Source: Toxotes chatareus
Taxonomy: Eukaryota; Chordata; Actinopteri; Toxotidae
Reading direction: 5' to 3'
Assembly (NCBI GenBank): GCA_016801885.1
Contig: CM028895.1
Coordinates: forward strand, 20,356,001 to 20,420,000
DNA: 64,000 nt
Made by a program: the position numbers and the translations under genes. Positions 10,361 to 21,880 of the stretch are shown piece by piece; positions within the stretch are counted from its first letter, which is position 1; every line of letters begins with the position of its first letter. A model generated the notes under the pieces. The model searched no databases. It saw nothing but the letters and a program-made list of their open reading frames with translations, and was not told the DNA's origin.

Positions 10361-12856
10361 GTCAGGATTTGGTCAGGCCTCTGATGCTGTGTCATGTTTG
10401 TTCAGTCTGTACACAAAGGGAAATATAAGCACACCTGATGATGTGACCGTTTTTGTGCGGTTCGGCTTTGTAAAAAAGATTGGTTTGTTTCAGGAATCCT
10501 GCACGGTGAAGTAGATTCAGCGTCGATGATACCTGATCGTGAAAGACTTGAACTCAACAGCAAGCGAGCTTGATTCTCACCGGCCATTTTCTTTGTGTCA
10601 CTGTACACCGTCAAGGACTAATGCTGTTCTGTGTTCAGCCTTCAGCACACAATAGTCCACAGTCAAACGACGTATGCCTCGTCAGGAAGCGGTCGCCTTG
10701 TTTTTTCTTTGTTCCATTTTGCTCTCATTTCCTGCTGCTCTGAAAGCGCTGCTTGTTTTCATGCCCGGAATGATGCCTGTTTTCAGTCCTCTAATTTGGC
10801 TCCAACACTCTCATTTTAAATTCAAATGTTCTCTTACTCTCAAACTTTTTTTTTTTTTCCCTGTCTCTTCCTCTTTCTTTCTTTCTCTTTCTCTTTGTCT
10901 GTCTGTCTGTCTCTTCAAAGCCCCAGATGCAGAAACACTTAATCAGCCGGCTGTCGCTGAGCAGTAATCTGAGAGCGCTGTGCTGGCCTAGAAGAACAAG
11001 CTAGGGTCTGCTATTTTTACTGCGCCTCTGTGCGCTCCTCTCTGCCTTGATAATTGGGTGATGAAGAAAAACAGGAGCTTCATCTCCGTGCTGGCCCAGT
11101 CTAAAGTCCCCAGATGCTTTATTTGACACAGTCTCTCCTCGCTCCCCCGGTGTTAGCTCGGCCTCGACCTTTTTGGGTATTCACTGCAGCGCCGCTGCTT
11201 CTGATACTCTCCACTCCCAATAAATGCCAATTGGCTTGGCTTGTTTCCCAGAGGGATTTCATGCAATACAATCCACCATTCAGACAGCTGCGTAAATTCA
11301 CCTTGTCATTTGATTATCCCCCCCCCTTTTTCTAATAAGATCAAACCTTATTTCTACCTTACACAATTGTGAGACCTCATAGCCACATGTCCCCTTTAGC
11401 GCTTTACCTAATGCTGAGTCCAAGTGGCAGTGTAGACAGAGAGGACAGAGACTGGGTGCCATATAAACCACTGAGTCGTAGTTAGTTCCCCCTGGAAAGC
11501 CAGTAACTGAATTCTCCCTGGGGACAATCTTTTTTTAGATCATTTTTAATCAGTAACCAGGAAACGCTGCTGTGACAAGTTTAAAAAAAAAAGAAAAAAA
11601 AAAGTGAGAGGCTGAAGTCTGTACACTGTATAATGCTCTAGGGATGGAATTAAGTTTTTTTTTCCATCCTATTAAATTACAGTCAGGATATAAATTAATT
11701 AAAGTCAGTTAATGCTTAATTTGCACAGTTATTGAAAATTGGCACTTGTTTCGTGGAAATTATTGTATTATTGTGATTAGAGCTGCTAATTTACAGTGCA
11801 CAACTCTCACACCAGAGAACGTCAAAAGCACTTTGGTTGAGGTTACTTTTGCAGTTTAGTTGTATAAAAACATCATTTTTAGAGTTGGGATATAAAATGT
11901 TTGAACCCTTTTATCTTCATTCCCTTTCTTTTTTTTAATTTTTTTTGAAAATGTTTTATTATTTTTTTTTATTTAACAAAAGTTCTTAGTCCATCACTAT
12001 TAATCACCCATGACCTATGGCCCACCTCCATTCAAAATAGGTGTACTGTCTGCAACCACAGATACAACAAAAAAAGAACTATATTTAATAAATCAATAAG
12101 TAAATCTGGGACTTTTGATTTATGTACAATAGGCCATGTGTGTATTCAGCAGTATAATCATATTAATCATTCTGAAATTGTCAAGTAAGCAACAAAACGT
12201 TCCAATCTTCCGCTGTGAATCCATGAACTTACAAAGGATCTGTCATCTGTGTATGGATGAAAGCTAAGGCAGGCTGAAAGGAGCTGCTCTGCTCTCTTTT
12301 ATTCCTCAGTGTAAGAAGAGAATCTTACTTTGTGACTGTCATCACGAGAGTGAGAAATACTGTCACCATCATCATCATCATCATCCTCATCCTCAGTGTG
12401 AATGAACCGAATAATTCTGCCCAAATTGTGCCAGCAGCAGCTTGTTCTTCAAACCAATCAGCTGCAGCTGTTAATGGGTTTTATTTTAGTTGTAGAGCCT
12501 GTTCTGGAAAGCTGAACTTTACTGTAATACTATCCCACTATATCAGTGATCAAACTGCAAAGTGTTGCTGTTCCTCAGCACAGACACGGGGGAATCTCGG
12601 TTCGTATATACCTTCATATATACATTTTTTTTTTTTACAGTCACATTGACATGACCTATGGCTCTAAAGACTCAAATACCCATGAGCCTCAATCACCATT
12701 GTTATGAAGAAGCCAGACAGAGGTGGAAATCAATACTGTTGTAAATTCACTTTGTCATTGTAGCTGGAATGTCGTAGCTGCTGAGTTCATGTCAGAATGA
12801 GCCAGAATCTGACGGGGATTTATTTAAGCTGCTGACTGTGTAATTAGGTTTTTACA
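10361..12856. other. non-coding stretch, repeat-poor middle
   Basis: About 11020-11340 is repeat-poor with balanced composition and looks like possible conserved non-coding DNA. The remainder has a CT-rich tract (10855-10912), A-rich runs (11583-11603) and an (ATC)n run (12366-12386). No gene was seen. Confidence 0.4.
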
Positions 12857-13522
12857 GTAAGTAAGTAAACTTTATTTATATAGCACTTTTCACTGATAAA
12901 GATCACAAAGTCCTTTACAACAAAAGTGCAGAGTGCCAAGAGATAAAAATAAGACAATTAAAACAACACTACATCATTACAATTTATTACATTATTAAAA
13001 TAATGTAAATTAAAATAATATAAGCAAACCACCCAGTCAACTAAAAGCTTGTCTAAACAAAAGTGTCTTCAGCTGTTTTTTTTTAAAAGAGTCAAAAGAA
13101 TCGGTCAGACGCAGGGTTAATGGTAGAGAGTTCCATAGACGAGGAGCGACAGACTGGAACGCAAGGTTCCCTCTGGTTTTGTAATGTGTCTTAGGTACCG
13201 ACAGAAGATTTTGACTAGAAGACCTGAGTGATCAACCCACAGAGTATGGGGTTAAAAGATTGCAGATGTATTTAGGGGCTTCTCCATGTATTGCTCTAAA
13301 AGTCAGAACTAAAATCTTAAAATCAATACGAAATTTAACTGGTAGCCAGTGTAAAGCAATTAAAATTGGGGTAATGTGATCCCGCTTGCAAGCTCCCATT
13401 AAAAGCCTGGCCATAGCATTTTGGACAATCTGGAGACGGTTTAAAGAGCTCTTGTTAAAGTACATAAAAAGAGAGTTACAGTAATCTAAACAAGATGAAA
13501 CAAATGTGTGAATAATCAACTC
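12857..13522 (-). mobile_element. L2-type LINE 3' half, minus strand
   Basis: The minus-strand frame 13519-13232 encodes the end of a LINE reverse transcriptase: SSCLDYCNSLFMYFNKSSLN, RLQIVQNAMARLLMGACKRD, HITPILIALHWLPVKFRID and FKILVLTFRAIHGEAPKYI. These LDYCNSL, RLQxVQNAxARLLT, H(I)TPxLxxLHWLPV and FKILxLxFxAxHGxAPxYL blocks are diagnostic of the L2/CR1 group. The frame stops at 13232. Downstream (12900-13230) lies further decayed coding, with GTTCCAGTCTGTCGCTCC and GGAACTCTCTACC on the minus strand, and then an untranslated end. The element ends in GTGCTATATAAATAAAG followed by TTACTTAC units at 12857. It is 5'-truncated with no endonuclease domain. Confidence 0.85.
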
Positions 13523-14019
13523 TAGATCAGGGCTTGATAGATTAGACTAAGTCTAATCTTCAGCTTCTACTTATTGTGAAATACTAAATCTGAAATACAA
13601 AACACTAAGGTTGTGATTTACTCTTTATCTGATGGTTTTTATTTTTATTTATTTTTTTACAGACTTGTACCTTTGATTTTGCATCAGATGTTTTTCAACA
13701 CAATTGTTCTTCTTTTATGGTGATTCAACGGGGCGAGTTTCATTTCAATCCAAGCCTTGGATGTGCTCCAACTGTCAGTCAGCTACAATTGTCTGTGGCA
13801 AAAATAAATGAGACTCTTATTTACTGAACCAGGGTTATGCAAAACAACTCCCAAGAGGGAATTTTATACTAGAAAGATTAACCTTGGAAGCTGCTCACTT
13901 GACGTGACTAAGTCAGACTCCTGAAGCCTCAAATTAGCTTCTGCTCCCGACCAAAAGTTTTCCATGTCGACTAGTTGTCATTATTTCAAACCAAACATTG
14001 TATTAGCTTCACCTTCCTC
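13523..14019. other. non-coding stretch, nothing recognised
   Basis: No frame, RNA or repeat motif is recognisable. Confidence 0.4.
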
Positions 14020-14262
14020 CACCTTCTATAACATGAAAGTGCTGCTCACACAGTAATGAATTACTAACAATAATCTAATAATATAACATAATGTAGTATG
14101 ATAACAGTGAAATGGGCAATTCTGCTGCATAATGAGCATTGACTTGTACATTTACTGACAATACTTGTACTTTATTTTACTTTTTAAAGACTATTTTTAT
14201 ATTGTAATATTACAACTTGTACTAGAGTAAAATATCTGAATACACCACTTCCACTGGTCAGT
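14020..14262 (+). repeat. copy of the teleost 'CTCAAGTACTG' dispersed repeat (3' part)
   Basis: In order it has AAAGTGCTGCTCACACAGTA, AATCTAATAATATAAC, GGGCAATTCTGCTGCATAAT, ACTTGTACATTTACTG, CTTGTACTTTATTTTAC and TAAAATATCTGAATACACCACTTCCACTG. It ends like other members of this repeat (..CTTCTTCCACCACTG). The same unit, with its 5' part, underlies the duplicated region at 41.6 and 62.7 kb. Confidence 0.6.
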
Positions 14263-15187
14263 TCACCTGTAATGAAATAAAACAATACTCTGAATTCACA
14301 AGTAAACTGAGTGTTGCACAAGCTGTGGCCAGATGACCTTACAGATATTTTCCAATGTACTGATACATGATAATTATCCAAACAATAATAACTCAACTCA
14401 TAATATCAAATATGGTGTTTGGATTGATTACACATTGCTAATCAGTTGCACAAACCTAGTTTCTTTTAAAAAAAGGGCCTGGTTACCTCCGTTTCTTTCT
14501 GGGGATGTTTTTCCTTATAGTCCATCAGGAGGAGGTTAAAATAAGTGTTACCTGGGAGGGACTGAACTAAGATACACTTGAAAAAATGTGGCCCTTTCTT
14601 TTAAAGGAATCATTTCCTGGGTTTGAAACATTGTGTGTGGCGTTAATAAGAAATAGCACACTTTGGGGACAGAAAGCTTTTCATATGATGTTATACACTG
14701 CCTGAGTTTTTATCCTTTTACTATGCTCCCTTCATCAACCACTGACTGACAGTAAACTGTTAATGTTTGGAATTTAAAGATAAAAGCTTTCTGTAGGCAA
14801 AGTGCTTTCCTCTATAAAACATTCATATTACACATAAAAAAAAGTATGCATGCAAGTTTATGAAAGCTAACAAAACTCCAAACTCTTGAACGCCTCAGGG
14901 ATTAAAGTGAGTTAATATGTGAATAATTCTGCTTTGAGCTCAGTACTTATCTCCTCCAAGTACTCTACTGTATCTAATAAGGTTATACATCCACTGTAGG
15001 CTTCACAGGCTCAGCAATGTGCAGCTGAGGCCGAGCTCGGCGAAGTGGTCCTATCATTGAAACTACATGTCTCCTATATGCTGTTAAATTCTAAAGCTTC
15101 CTTCCTCTTTCCCGATTCAAACTTCTTCAACGTGTCTTAGGAGGATGATAGATACTCCCACTGCCTCAATTAAACTAAGCTCCCGTA
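14263..15187. other. non-coding stretch, nothing recognised
   Basis: AT-rich without recognisable motifs. Confidence 0.4.
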
Positions 15188-15424
15188 TCACAGCAGCTTC
15201 AGTTTCTTTTGTAAATCACCTGCCACGAAGGAAAAACAAAGAACAATAAAAGAAACTTTTTTTCCTTCCAATTTATAACAAGGCCTCTGCACTTTACCTG
15301 CAGTGAGGCTTTCAGCAAGCAAGACATCCATCATCTTATCAGTCTCCTCTTCAGGGATCCGTATTGTGCCTGCTTGCATGGTCGCTGCAGTACTTAACTC
15401 CCCCTTAAGCCCCTTAACTCCCAA
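15188..15424 (-). CDS. exon-like minus-strand frame of unknown identity
   Basis: A minus-strand frame runs from ATG at 15424 to TGA at 15188, with a second in-frame ATG at 15379. The first part (MQAGTIRIPEEETDKMMDVL then LAESLTAG from the second ATG) has protein-like composition. It stops being protein-like exactly at a consensus donor (CTGCAG|GTAAAG, exon end 15298). A pyrimidine-rich tract and an acceptor (CGTGGCAG|GTG, exon resumes at 15219) follow, with a 78-base intron between. The intron is a multiple of three, so both spliced and unspliced forms end in DLQKKLKLL and stop. No family is recognised. It may be a small gene, one exon of a larger gene, a decayed mobile-element frame or chance; no upstream promoter or nearby polyadenylation signal was identified. 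Confidence 0.25.
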   Translation of the reverse strand: MGVKGLKGELSTAATMQAGTIRIPEEETDKMMDVLLAESLTAGKVQRPCYKLEGKKVSFIVLCFSFVAGDLQKKLKLL

Positions 15425-15560
15425 TGGGGTGGTTCCCCAGGTATTTTTATTTCTATATATGGATCAGTGTGAGAAGTGCAAACCTATTGAGCCTAGATAG
15501 CATTAACATTTTGGGATTTTTTTTATTGCATGAAGAATTAATAATACTAGGCCTTGTATT

Positions 15561-15705
15561 GGAGGTGTGGTCAAAAAGTTAAGAGACTGCGCCTATAACA
15601 AGTAAAGCATGTATCTGATTTAAAATTTTTTCTGAAATAGTCACCTTGTGCAGCGATACACTGCTCACAGTGCGCCACGCTTGAGACGCTCCTTACAAGT
15701 AGAAC
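15561..15705 (-). pseudogene. mariner-type transposase tail with terminal repeat
   Basis: On the minus strand the sequence reads CGTGGCGCACTGTGAGCAGT and onward, translating as VAHCEQCIAAQGDYFRKNFK. This matches the end of mariner-type transposases, where W.KC(I/V)xxQGDYFE is the usual C-terminal block. It is followed after about 50 bases by CTTAACTTTTTGACCACACC, an end of the form AAACTTTTTGACCACCC. Only the last 30 or so codons and one terminus survive. The other terminus was not found within the next kilobase. Confidence 0.6.
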
Positions 15706-16395
15706 TTTGTAACTTTTGCTAAACAGGAGCCACTCTAATTAGTAATGTATTTTCATAACTAGTACAAAAATATATGTTAAGATTAATACAATGAAAGAAC
15801 ACAGTAACACAGTACAGATATTTCTTTGTATTTACTAATGAATTATATAAATTAGAAGTACTACTCTAGTAATATTTAACTTGAGAAATATATTCTTATT
15901 TGTACAAAAAATAAACACATAAAGAAAATAAAATAATTGGCAGCAAAATATTACAATCATCAATCAGTTTTTCTCTGCTTTTTTTCCCCGTCAAATGTCC
16001 TTGTTCAAACCATATGGTTCCAACTTTCACATGTCTGTGTGGCATTTGTATGTCAATTAAACAGTCCATCAGGACGTTGTGATAGTTCAGGTTAATATAA
16101 CATTTTGCTAACTTAAATGGGGTCTAAACAGTAGTGTTAACTTTCTGTGCTGTCATTGGGTAGTTATTAATGTCTGCTATGTCTCTTAGCATAAACAGGT
16201 GAAAAAAAGTTGTATGCAACCCTTATACACTCACATTGTTCATGTGTTGTACAACCCGCTGTTCATGTAGCTGTGTAGTGTGAACATCAAAAGGTCCTGG
16301 CTGAGCAGGAACGACATAAGGAAATAAGTTCACTACATTTCCTGAACAGATTCTCAGTTCACCAGCAGCACTGGCAGACAGACAGGAGGCTATAG
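15706..16395. other. AT-rich non-coding stretch
   Basis: No gene or repeat family recognised. Confidence 0.4.
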
Positions 16396-16445
16396 CTTAA
16401 GTTACTCAAATATTAATTCACTTAAGTTACTCAAATATTAATTCA
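16396..16445. repeat. perfect 25-bp tandem duplication
   Basis: The unit CTTAAGTTACTCAAATATTA plus ATTCA occurs twice head-to-tail without a mismatch (16396-16420, 16421-16445). The perfect identity suggests a recent local duplication. Confidence 0.95.
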
Positions 16446-16688
16446 CATAATGACCATATCACAAAAGACTTAGAAGTGTGTCCTTATGTACAATACACAA
16501 TGTATAGAAGAACATTTGTCACGTATGGGTTTATTAATTTAATACAGTAAGTTCATACATGATAGTCCTCAGCTGAAGCACACATACATGCACCTGTCCT
16601 GACAAGCTGTTATGTGATTCATTGTGATCCACCATGTCTTAACTACAGTGCTTGTCTCTGACTGTAATTCCAAAGGTTTCCACACAGA

Positions 16689-16948
16689 CATCTGAACGAC
16701 CTGTGCCAACAGAATGAAGACCTCATGTATGGAGCAGAGTATTTGCTGCCATTCATCTGTATGTGGAGAAGGGAGACTGCATGGACAACATCCATGCCAG
16801 AAAACCAGATCCAGTTCAGCTTACTCTGATGAAAGAACAGACCAACTTTTTAGAAGTTCATTACTCTTATTTGTATCATTTGTTTCCACAGGGTCAGTTT
16901 TATGCCCAGGATTTAATTTCTGCTGTTGTTAGAGTTGATGGTATGTAA
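16689..16948 (+). pseudogene. unrecognised coding remnant or exon
   Basis: Two frames join into one plausible protein segment. Frame 16689 onward gives HLNDLCQQNEDLMYGAE. A one-base frame change near 16738 leads to VFAAIHLYVEKGDCMDNIHA, RKPDPVQLTLMKEQTNFLEV, HYSYLYHLFPQGQFYAQDLI and SAVVRVDG. The sequence then meets a good donor, GATG|GTATGTAAG, at about 16940, where the frame would otherwise close two codons later. An acceptor-like GTTTCCACACAG ends at 16687 and a better one (CATTTGTTTCCACAG) ends at 16891 inside the frame. The amino-acid make-up is soluble-protein-like. I cannot name the family. The frame change argues for a pseudogene or a duplicated exon; a real exon starting inside the segment cannot be excluded. 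Confidence 0.35.
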
Positions 16949-19837
16949 GATTGTTATTGAAAAATATTAAACTGGAATTAAGTGGTGGATCAACTCTAGC
17001 ACAGCCACCACCTTCACAGGTGAAATCTCTCTCAAAATGACATGTAATACACCAGAAGTGTATTACGGGAGCCAAATGTGTAGTGTGCTGCTGTGACCGC
17101 TGTAGAAGTATGTTTTAGGTCAACAAACTCTGTGTATTGAAGATAAGACAGAGTCCGGAGCAGTTAAGTAGTCGATTTTGCATGTCGTTGTGTGGTTTTT
17201 CATTTGATGAAAAGTCATACATCGTTATCAGATCTACAACCCCATCCTGCCTGCCCTGGTCCAGCTCAAAGAACATTATTCCTTGTGGCAATAAACTGCT
17301 ATAGACTCTATGCCACCTCTCTCTGAGCTCTGTATTTGGGTCCTCAATTCAAAAACATAAATAGTGGCACAAGCCAGTGGAACATTCTTCAAGACTTTGG
17401 TGGGTTTTGTGATACTGAAAGGTTATGAATATGAGTTATAATGCCCGCTGTGACAGTATTGCATATACATGGTGTAGATATATAGTCCAACGTATGGCAT
17501 ACAGTTATCTGTTTAAGGGCAATAATGAACATAAGACAAAAGTATTAAGTGTTTGTGTAATGACCACACATACACACACTCCACAAAAGTATGGACCAAA
17601 GCATAAGTTAAGCCCCTTTTGTCCCTATTGCAGAATAGTTTGTCTCTTACCACAAATGGTCTTGTTAATTTGAGAATCAGCTTAACGCCAATGAACAATG
17701 AAAGAAATTCAGTTTGAATCAAACTGAAAGTGGTAGCAGAGCACAGCACCTGAAACCATAAAGCCAGCTAAAACCTCCACAGCCTTTCCTTACAGTTGTA
17801 ACCAGATGTTGGGAGTCTAACAAGGCTTTCAGAATTTCAACATTATGGTTTTTTTTTTTTAGAGCTATCGAAGGGGAGCTCATTTTACACATTAAAGTCT
17901 GTTAAAGGTGTTGGGGATTAATATACATTTATGTATATCTTGTGTATTTTCTGTCCTCCTGTTCAATGTAGAGTCTGTAATGATGGGATAGGGGGTGGAA
18001 GGGTAGCATCCACCTCTCTGAAACAGCTATTCCATTGTGTGTCTAAACAGCAAGTAATCACTTCAACTTGCATAGCATCGCTGCCCTTGTATCACCTTTA
18101 AATAAGTGATTGAACAGTGACTCTCTGCAGTGACAGATGATGAGCAGGGAATAGAGGAGTGAGATGAGATTGCCAAATACCTCGCTTTCTGTCTGCAAAT
18201 CGATAGTTTCGTCATTCCTGACCTTCACTGGGGTGTGTTGTGAGGGCCTCGGCTTCACAGATGACAGTTTGATCAAGCCTAATGAATTGAGTGTTCAGCT
18301 AAAACAAAGGCCTGCAGGTTCATAGGCCTTCAGAGGGACAGAAACACTGCAGTCTGGGGCATGACCATTGCACCATCTTGGGAAGTAATTGGTTTTGGGT
18401 TCTGTTGGAAGGAGTGGTCAAACTTTCAGCATAAAGTGATGAAACTATTTTTAAGATGCACTGAAGATATATGAACATCTACACCTGTGCACATTAATAC
18501 AATCCAATACAACAAGATCTCATCCTTTAAAGCTAATAATGGTTTTTTGGTTGAATATAGCTGTGTCACTATTTTGATCACACACCACAGTCAAATTCTA
18601 AGCAGGCTGTATGTATGTTCTGTGTTATGCAGACAAAAAATGTTCGGAACTGACATACTGGTATATTCTTATTTAACTACACGCACAAATATTCAGTTAA
18701 TATTACTCCCCCTTGTAGGAGATCTGCCAGTGAAGTCAGCACCAAACTACTTCACTATTACTAGCTGTAATGATGATGAGACTGATTAACCATATCTGTA
18801 GCAAATCATTCGAAAACTCACTTCTTGAAAAGCTTTTCCTGGTTTAATAGGGTACTTTTCATGTCTGATCATTACTTTACTGTAACTTTGTACTTATTTT
18901 ATAAGAATGCTATGTAAATAAAAGTTATTTAGGTTGAAAGTTATCATGATTATGACTTTATTTAGAATATATTAAGATTACAGAGAAATCAGAACAATTT
19001 TTTTTTTTTTTTTTTTTTTTTTGGAACATTACTGAACGTTACTGAACCATGTCTGGCAGTACAACTTCCTGCTAGGTCTTTCACACTTTGCAATAACTTA
19101 TCAGTTGATGCTGTTTAAATTCAGATTGTAGATGTTTATGGTGAATGTCAGAGCCACGGTTGGGGATAGGGTCTAACAATATCAGTAGTAACAGCAGACA
19201 TCATATACCTGTGTATAAACTGGGTGTGGAATTACATAAAAACTATTCACAAATGAGCAATTTTTTTTAAAGCCACATAAAATGAAAATTTTTATATAAA
19301 AAGCTCTCATTAATCAGAATCGCAGCATGTTCCTTCATCTAAACAGTGATCCCATTTTTACTAATTAAATTCAGCTTCAGGTTTGGTCACTGGGGGGGAA
19401 TTTTCTGAGCACCGTGGACGTGATGAGTCAGAGATTTATATCCAAGCAACAGTGTTCTGAAGAGCAGCAGGGGAGGACTTCGTTTAAAAGAAGCTGTGCT
19501 CACAGGTGATGGCTGAACCTCTTCAACACTTCCAGCCTCAATAGCTTTAGGAGGAGGAAATGTAGGTCAGAGGACTGTGTGCTTCACTAGTGTCGTGCTG
19601 CGTTGTTTCAGCGTGATGGTGCCTATACTGCCAAGATTCAGATCACTTTACAGATTTAAACCATAATAGGCGTTTCTACTGTGAAAATGTGAATGAATCA
19701 CCAAGGCAACCATCCTGAATTCTGATCAGCTTTGTTTTCGTAAACCTTCACAATTACCTTAAGTCAATGTTCACAGGAGAACCAGAACATTAAGGTCGGT
19801 GCAGCAGGCTCTTCAAGCAAAAATAAAAACTCAGTTC
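16949..19837. other. non-coding stretch with poly-T tract
   Basis: Only chance frames are visible. A T25 run lies at 18998-19022. About 18870-18930 (GCTATGTAAATAAAAGTTAT) resembles a retroelement 3' end but is too short to assign. Confidence 0.4.
18998..19022. repeat. poly-T tract (25)
   Basis: An uninterrupted T homopolymer. Confidence 0.95.
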
Positions 19838-20100
19838 AGTCAGGAGAGACTTCACATGAAGAAGGAAAGGAAATGAGAAAATCTAAAGAAACTTTATGTG
19901 AACAGGTAGAATAGACTTTGGCACTTAGACCCTGACAGGAAGTGGATCCCCATGGCAAGCATTCCTCTGGATTAGATGCTTCTGGGAGTGAGGAAAACTC
20001 CCTCCGGAACCTGAGACACTAGTGGTGCTGGTGGTGATGGGGAATGGACGCCTTCTTAGAAGGAGACTCCAGATTGGGGTGTTTGATTGGAGAGAAGTTT
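19838..20100 (+). repeat. dispersed repeat, copy 1 of a pair
   Basis: Shares ordered blocks with 26517-26690: CAGTCAGGAGAGACTTC, CAGGAAGTGGATCC, TGGATTAGATG, GGAAAACTCCCTCCGGAACC and GTTTGATTGGAGAGAAGTTT. The family is not recognised. Intervening sequence differs in length between the copies. Confidence 0.55.
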
Positions 20101-21459
20101 GACAGCTTACGAGTGATTGGCTGAAGGTGAATGTGTCAGGTTGTGGTTAGAATTAGCAGGAAACTGTGCACGTGCGCAGGGAGATATTCTTCCTGACTGA
20201 ACTTTAGCTAAGCTTCATTTGTCATGAGTGTAATTTCACACATATCCCAAAACTGTCAGCAGTATCACTCAAAGTCCTTTGCTTTGCTTTGAGGGTTACT
20301 GGCAGATAATAAGTCTGAATTTGTGCTCCAAATAATACCATCTGGAGGATATTTCTTTTCTGTAGTGTGAAGCACTATGATAAAATGAAATTAACACAGA
20401 CACATAGTGACATACCATAGTTTTCAAATTATGGGCAGTAAAGCTTTTGAATGTATAAATACCTACAGAACAGGAAGTTATTTTCGACCTGTAATGTAAG
20501 CCAGGTCACCTTTGATGAGCTAACATCACAGCAGCAGGTTATTACTGTGTCTATAATCGCAATAGTCCCCCCCCCCCCCCCCCTGCAGAGTAGTGTATTA
20601 CTGCATTATTTATGTACAATGGAACAACTTCAACTACATTCCTGTCAGTGATGGACTGTCCCCTGAAATTATTCAGGCAGTTCAGAATAGAGATTCTCTG
20701 AGCGGGTCCTAAGAATCAGTACTGGGACAGACCCGATCAAACCCAGAGTTTTGTCCACCTCAGCCTGCTGGTGCTGCAGAGCTGCTTTCCTTAATGACAG
20801 CCAGGCTCTACAGTTTAGCATTTCACTGCATACGTCAGTGAAAAGGAGTGTTAATGTGAAAAATGTATTTAGATGCACCAGACTGACCTGTTCCAGCTCA
20901 GTATCCCAGGAATTACATTCATGTTTAATGAATCCTTACTTTAAGGTTTATGTTAAAAGGCGAAATTCAAAAAACTCTGCTCCCAAAAAACTGAGTCATT
21001 TCAGCAACAGCCCCAAAATAACAAAGGCCTCTAGTTGCTGGAGTAATTATATCTCTTGCTCATCTGGAGCAAAGGGGTTAATCAAGTAATATGGATATAG
21101 AGACACAAAGTCCACAGAATGATGAGGCTGGAGTGTTTGGAAGGGTCAACAAAAAGGCTGACTATAACGCAGAAGATGGCTGTACCTTTCTTGTTTCCAG
21201 CATGTTGACATTGTCATTGTGAATGTGCTAGCATGCAGAACTTTGCCATGGTGTACTGGAAAGATACAGGGACCACCAAACTCCTTTGAGACACAGGGAA
21301 AAGGAAATGGAGAAAAAACAAAAACAAATTACAAGTTGATTTTTTGAGCACTCTGCCAGGCAGTCCTACGTTTCTCAACTGATTAACAACAATCAGAATA
21401 ATGCCTCATTCCTATGCTCTTCACTGGACACACTAATTAATCCCTCCAAATCTACCTCC
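20101..21459. other. non-coding stretch with poly-C tract
   Basis: C17 at 20567-20583. No gene was seen; frames at 20669-20878 and 20751-21089 overlap on opposite strands and show no domain. Confidence 0.4.
20567..20583. repeat. poly-C tract (17)
   Basis: An uninterrupted C homopolymer, followed by TGCAG. Confidence 0.95.
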
Positions 21460-21880
21460 CATGAGTTTCTCTCTATTTACGACCAAATGTGATAAATTTG
21501 CAGTTTTGTTTTGTTTTTTTTCACTGGAAGAAATAATTCACTGCATAAAGTCCTCCACCTCTTCTCTTGATTTCATCCCTGCCAAACCATTCAAATCTGT
21601 CTTTCACTGCTTTATAAATGACATGGAACATATTACTCATAGCTCCCTGCAGGCTGGCATTTTCCCTGCTTCTCTCAGGCACGATGTAATCTCACTTTGG
21701 TGAAAGAAAAACAATCAAGATCCATGTGTAATTAATAATTATAGACCAATTTGCAATCTTATATTCAATCTTATATACAATATACAAGATACCTGTCAAT
21801 CAGGTTTCAGAGCTAACCGTAGCATGGAGACTGCTCTCATAAGAGCAATCAGCCTTAAGATCAACAGTGCCTGACGGAGA
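21460..21880 (+). pseudogene. L2-type LINE reverse transcriptase fragment
   Basis: Frame 21461-21703 gives SSTSSLDFIPAKPFKSVFHC, FINDMEHITHSSLQAGIFPA and SLRHDVISLW. After a stop and frame break, KNNQDPCVINNYRPICNL, LSGFRANRSMETALIRA and KINSA follow. These correspond to the SLDPIPTxLxK, SLxxGxFPxxLKxAxVxPLLKK, NNYRPISNLP and QSGFRxxHSTETAL blocks of L2/CR1-group reverse transcriptase (domains 1-2A). The stretch between the NNYRPI and GFRA blocks is shortened, so a deletion has removed part of the fingers region. Several stops make it non-functional. Confidence 0.75.
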
